From Lewinella sp. (GTDB taxonomy: Bacteria > Bacteroidota > Bacteroidia > Chitinophagales > Saprospiraceae): 34,221 nucleotides of DNA. The translations under genes and the position numbers were made by a program. Below, piece after piece: positions 33,000 through 34,221 of the stretch. Within the stretch, counting starts at the first letter, position 1. The number at the start of each line of letters is the position of its first letter. The stretch lies in NCBI GenBank assembly GCA_026421165.1, contig JAPKCQ010000006.1, positions 1 to 34,221 on the forward strand, read 5' to 3'. The notes beneath the pieces are model-generated. The model ran no database searches and was not told the origin of the DNA. It saw nothing but the letters and a program-made list of their open reading frames with translations.

Positions 33000-33889
33000 A
33001 GGTTAAGGTCGAGTTTGAAGGTTTTGTTTACGGCGTACTCGATGATGGCTCCGGCAATGTCTATGCCGGTGTGGGTTTCGATGCCCTCAAGGCCAGGGCT
33101 GGCATTCACTTCAATGACCAGCGGACCGCGATCACTGGGTATGAGGTCCACTCCTGCAACTTCAACACCAACCATTTGTGCGGCGCGGATAGCGAGGGCT
33201 TCCTCTTCTGGAGAGAGCTCAACCTGGCGGGCAGTAGCACCCCGGTGCATATTTGCGCGGAACTCATCCGGGCCTGCTTTGCGCTCCATGGCGGCAATTA
33301 CTTTATTACCGACAACCAACGCCCGGATGTCACGTCCGTCACTTTCGGCGATGAATTCCTGAAGGGTCACCCGGTCCTGAAGCCGAAGGAAGCCCTCAGC
33401 GATGCGTTCGAGTTGGTACGGGGTATGCGCCAAAGCAACCCCAACGCCGTGCGTACTTTCTAATAGTTTTACAACGATGGGGAAGGTACCCATTGTCTTT
33501 CCAGCACGGCGAACTTCCTGGAGGGTGAAGCATAAAACCGTTCCCGGCACCTGCACGCCGTTGCCCGCAAGAACCTGAAGGCACGACATCTTGTCGCGCG
33601 CTAATAAGAGCCCTTCCGCGCTGATCGTCGTCGGGACTCTAAGCACCTCGAGTTGGCGAATGATCGCGGCACCCCGGCTGGTAATGTTGGCTCCAATACG
33701 TGGAATGGCCACATCTGGCAGCGGTAACGGCTTGCCGTTCAGCAATAGGGATGCGCCTTGGTGGTCTAGTACAGGGCTGCAAAAACCGTGGTCAATTACG
33801 GTGGTCTTGTACCCACGTTTAAGGCCGGCTTTCACCAGCCGTTGGGTAGAATAAAGGAACGGCCCGCGGGAGAAAATATTGATGGTCAT
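32996..33889 (-). CDS. rimK: RimK-family ATP-grasp alpha-L-glutamate ligase
   Basis: 297 residues, close to E. coli RimK (300). The ATP-grasp core shows DK(99-100)MSCLQVLA, the ATP lysine Lys141 in PIVVKLLESTHGVGV, EF at 179-180 for the adenine, DEFRANMHRGATA (208-220), and the magnesium ligands Asp248 in AGVDLI and Glu260/Asn262 in LVIEVNASPGLEGIE. RimK adds glutamate residues to the C-terminus of ribosomal protein S6 in proteobacteria; relatives ligate other amino acids to proteins or small molecules. The acceptor here is not known. It is the first gene of a minus-strand unit with the AstE-like gene (4-bp overlap) and perhaps mqnB. A TAGCTTTA box lies about 40 bases upstream. Confidence 0.92.
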   Translation of the reverse strand: MTINIFSRGPFLYSTQRLVKAGLKRGYKTTVIDHGFCSPVLDHQGASLLLNGKPLPLPDVAIPRIGANITSRGAAIIRQLEVLRVPTTISAEGLLLARDKMSCLQVLAGNGVQVPGTVLCFTLQEVRRAGKTMGTFPIVVKLLESTHGVGVALAHTPYQLERIAEGFLRLQDRVTLQEFIAESDGRDIRALVVGNKVIAAMERKAGPDEFRANMHRGATARQVELSPEEEALAIRAAQMVGVEVAGVDLIPSDRGPLVIEVNASPGLEGIETHTGIDIAGAIIEYAVNKTFKLDLNL

Positions 33890-33954
33890 GGTAGTTGATA
33901 ATCGGAAAGTGTAAAGCTAAGTTTTAGTTTGGGCATTGGTGCATTTTGTGTCTT

Positions 33955-33968
33955 AAGTCCCCGGACTT
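33955..33968. promoter_or_regulatory. Small palindrome in the divergent rimK/DinB spacer
   Basis: AAGTCCCCGGACTT is a 6-bp inverted repeat with a 2-base centre. It lies next to TTACCTTG (33967-33974), a weak -7-like box for the DinB-like gene. It could be an operator, but nothing else supports that. Confidence 0.25.
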
Positions 33969-33995
33969 ACCTTGTGACTCCACCACTTACTAGCG

Positions 33996-34199
33996 ATGCT
34001 GAAACTGCTAAAACAAACCCATATCCATTTTCTAGATTGGAACCTGAAACGCATCACCCGCTGCCTCTGTGAACTTACCGAAGAGCAGGTATGGCAACGC
34101 CCCAACGGGAGCAGCAATAGCGTCGGCAACCAAATGCTTCACTTATGCGGCAACATTCAACAATGGGTCATTGCCGGACTAGTGGTCTGTCAACATTAA
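33996..34199 (+). pseudogene. 5' part of a DinB-like gene, interrupted at the window edge
   Basis: 67 codons are readable. Residues 1-61 match the N-terminal helices of the DinB/DUF1572 group: HFLDWNLKRITRCLCELTEE, QVWQRPNGSSNSVGNQMLHL, then CGNIQQWVIAGL. Family members run to about 150-180 residues and continue past IAGLGG. Here the frame changes character after GGACTAG (34176-34182) and stops within a few codons (TAA at 34197-34199). The new sequence is AT-rich. I infer that the gene was cut by an insertion, possibly an IS element at a CTAG site, and that its 3' part may lie beyond the window. A simple frameshift is the alternative. Confidence 0.7.
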
Positions 34200-34221
34200 A
34201 TATTGGGGTAATCTGCGATGC
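34183..34221. mobile_element. Possible left end of an insertion sequence
   Basis: The 39 bases from TGGTCTGTCAACATTAAATA to the window end follow a CTAG tetramer exactly where the DinB-like frame is lost. The end sequence cannot be assigned to an IS family from this much, and no transposase is visible. Confidence 0.3.

Noticed and set aside
33540-33560. Further CACCTGC site inside the rimK-type gene
   Set aside because: It lacks the CACCTGCG core and codes for a conserved part of the ligase (VQVPGTV), so it is probably coincidence.

Overview
The window looks like a piece of a Bacteroidota chromosome, most probably a Lewinella-like member of the Saprospiria. I infer this from the gene set: a PorP/SprF type IX secretion protein, a gliding-motility type C-terminal sorting domain, a type IX (type A) sorting-domain fragment, FG-GAP/ASPIC lipoproteins, futalosine-route menaquinone genes and a Bacteroidota-style GapN. 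Several starts are preceded by TAnnTTTG-like -7 elements and few have a Shine-Dalgarno sequence. I see no rRNA, tRNA, CRISPR array, phage or complete transposon.

Layout. 1-155: an intergenic palindrome built of TTTTAGAC units. 234-3148: proline dehydrogenase and L-serine ammonia-lyase, closed by a bidirectional terminator shared with the convergent lpdA. 3223-5386 (minus): dihydrolipoyl dehydrogenase and a DtxR/MntR-type regulator. 5507-9907 (plus): an uncharacterised beta-barrel-like protein and a large FG-GAP/ASPIC lipoprotein. 10112-10717 (minus): a Sua5/YrdC paralogue whose catalytic motifs are eroded. 10969-13317: a secreted PKD/CHU_C protein. 13473-19437 (minus): GapN, a small beta-barrel-like protein with a charged tail, a fused two-NBD peptide-type ABC ATPase, an HpcH/HpaI aldolase and MqnD. 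19528-22369 (plus): an RluA-type pseudouridine synthase, a repeat-rich spacer, a BioF-like enzyme and the relic of a type IX-secreted protein. 22815-26976 (plus): a LolA-like periplasmic protein and a large BNR/sortilin-type secreted protein. 27091-29284 (minus): an RlmL-like rRNA methyltransferase with no canonical start codon and an NlpC/P60-like protein lacking its catalytic cysteine. 29441-31085 (plus): PorP/SprF and a thioredoxin-fold protein. 31297-33889 (minus): MqnB, an AstE/aspartoacylase-like M14 protein and a RimK-type ligase, the last two overlapping by 4 bp. 33996-34221: the 5' part of a DinB-like gene that appears interrupted at the window edge.

How it fits together. Most genes are housekeeping or envelope functions in short units. 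MqnB and MqnD belong to the same menaquinone pathway but sit 12 kb apart. RimK plus the M14 protein is the clearest coupled pair and could add and remove amino-acid tails on a target protein. Two genes look like enzyme families turned into non-catalytic paralogues (Sua5-like, NlpC/P60-like).

The least expected signal is a dispersed short repeat with the core TTGCACCTGCGGCCGCGCC. I count eight CACCTGCG-core sites in 34 kb. Six are intergenic and two lie in frame inside genes, at an inter-domain linker and in an apparent insertion. Other intergenic repeat families (TTAGACC phrases, GCTGCCGCA palindromes, a 31-bp degenerate tandem array) show that the spacers of this genome are rich in small repeats. 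All identifications come from reading the sequence; no database search was run.
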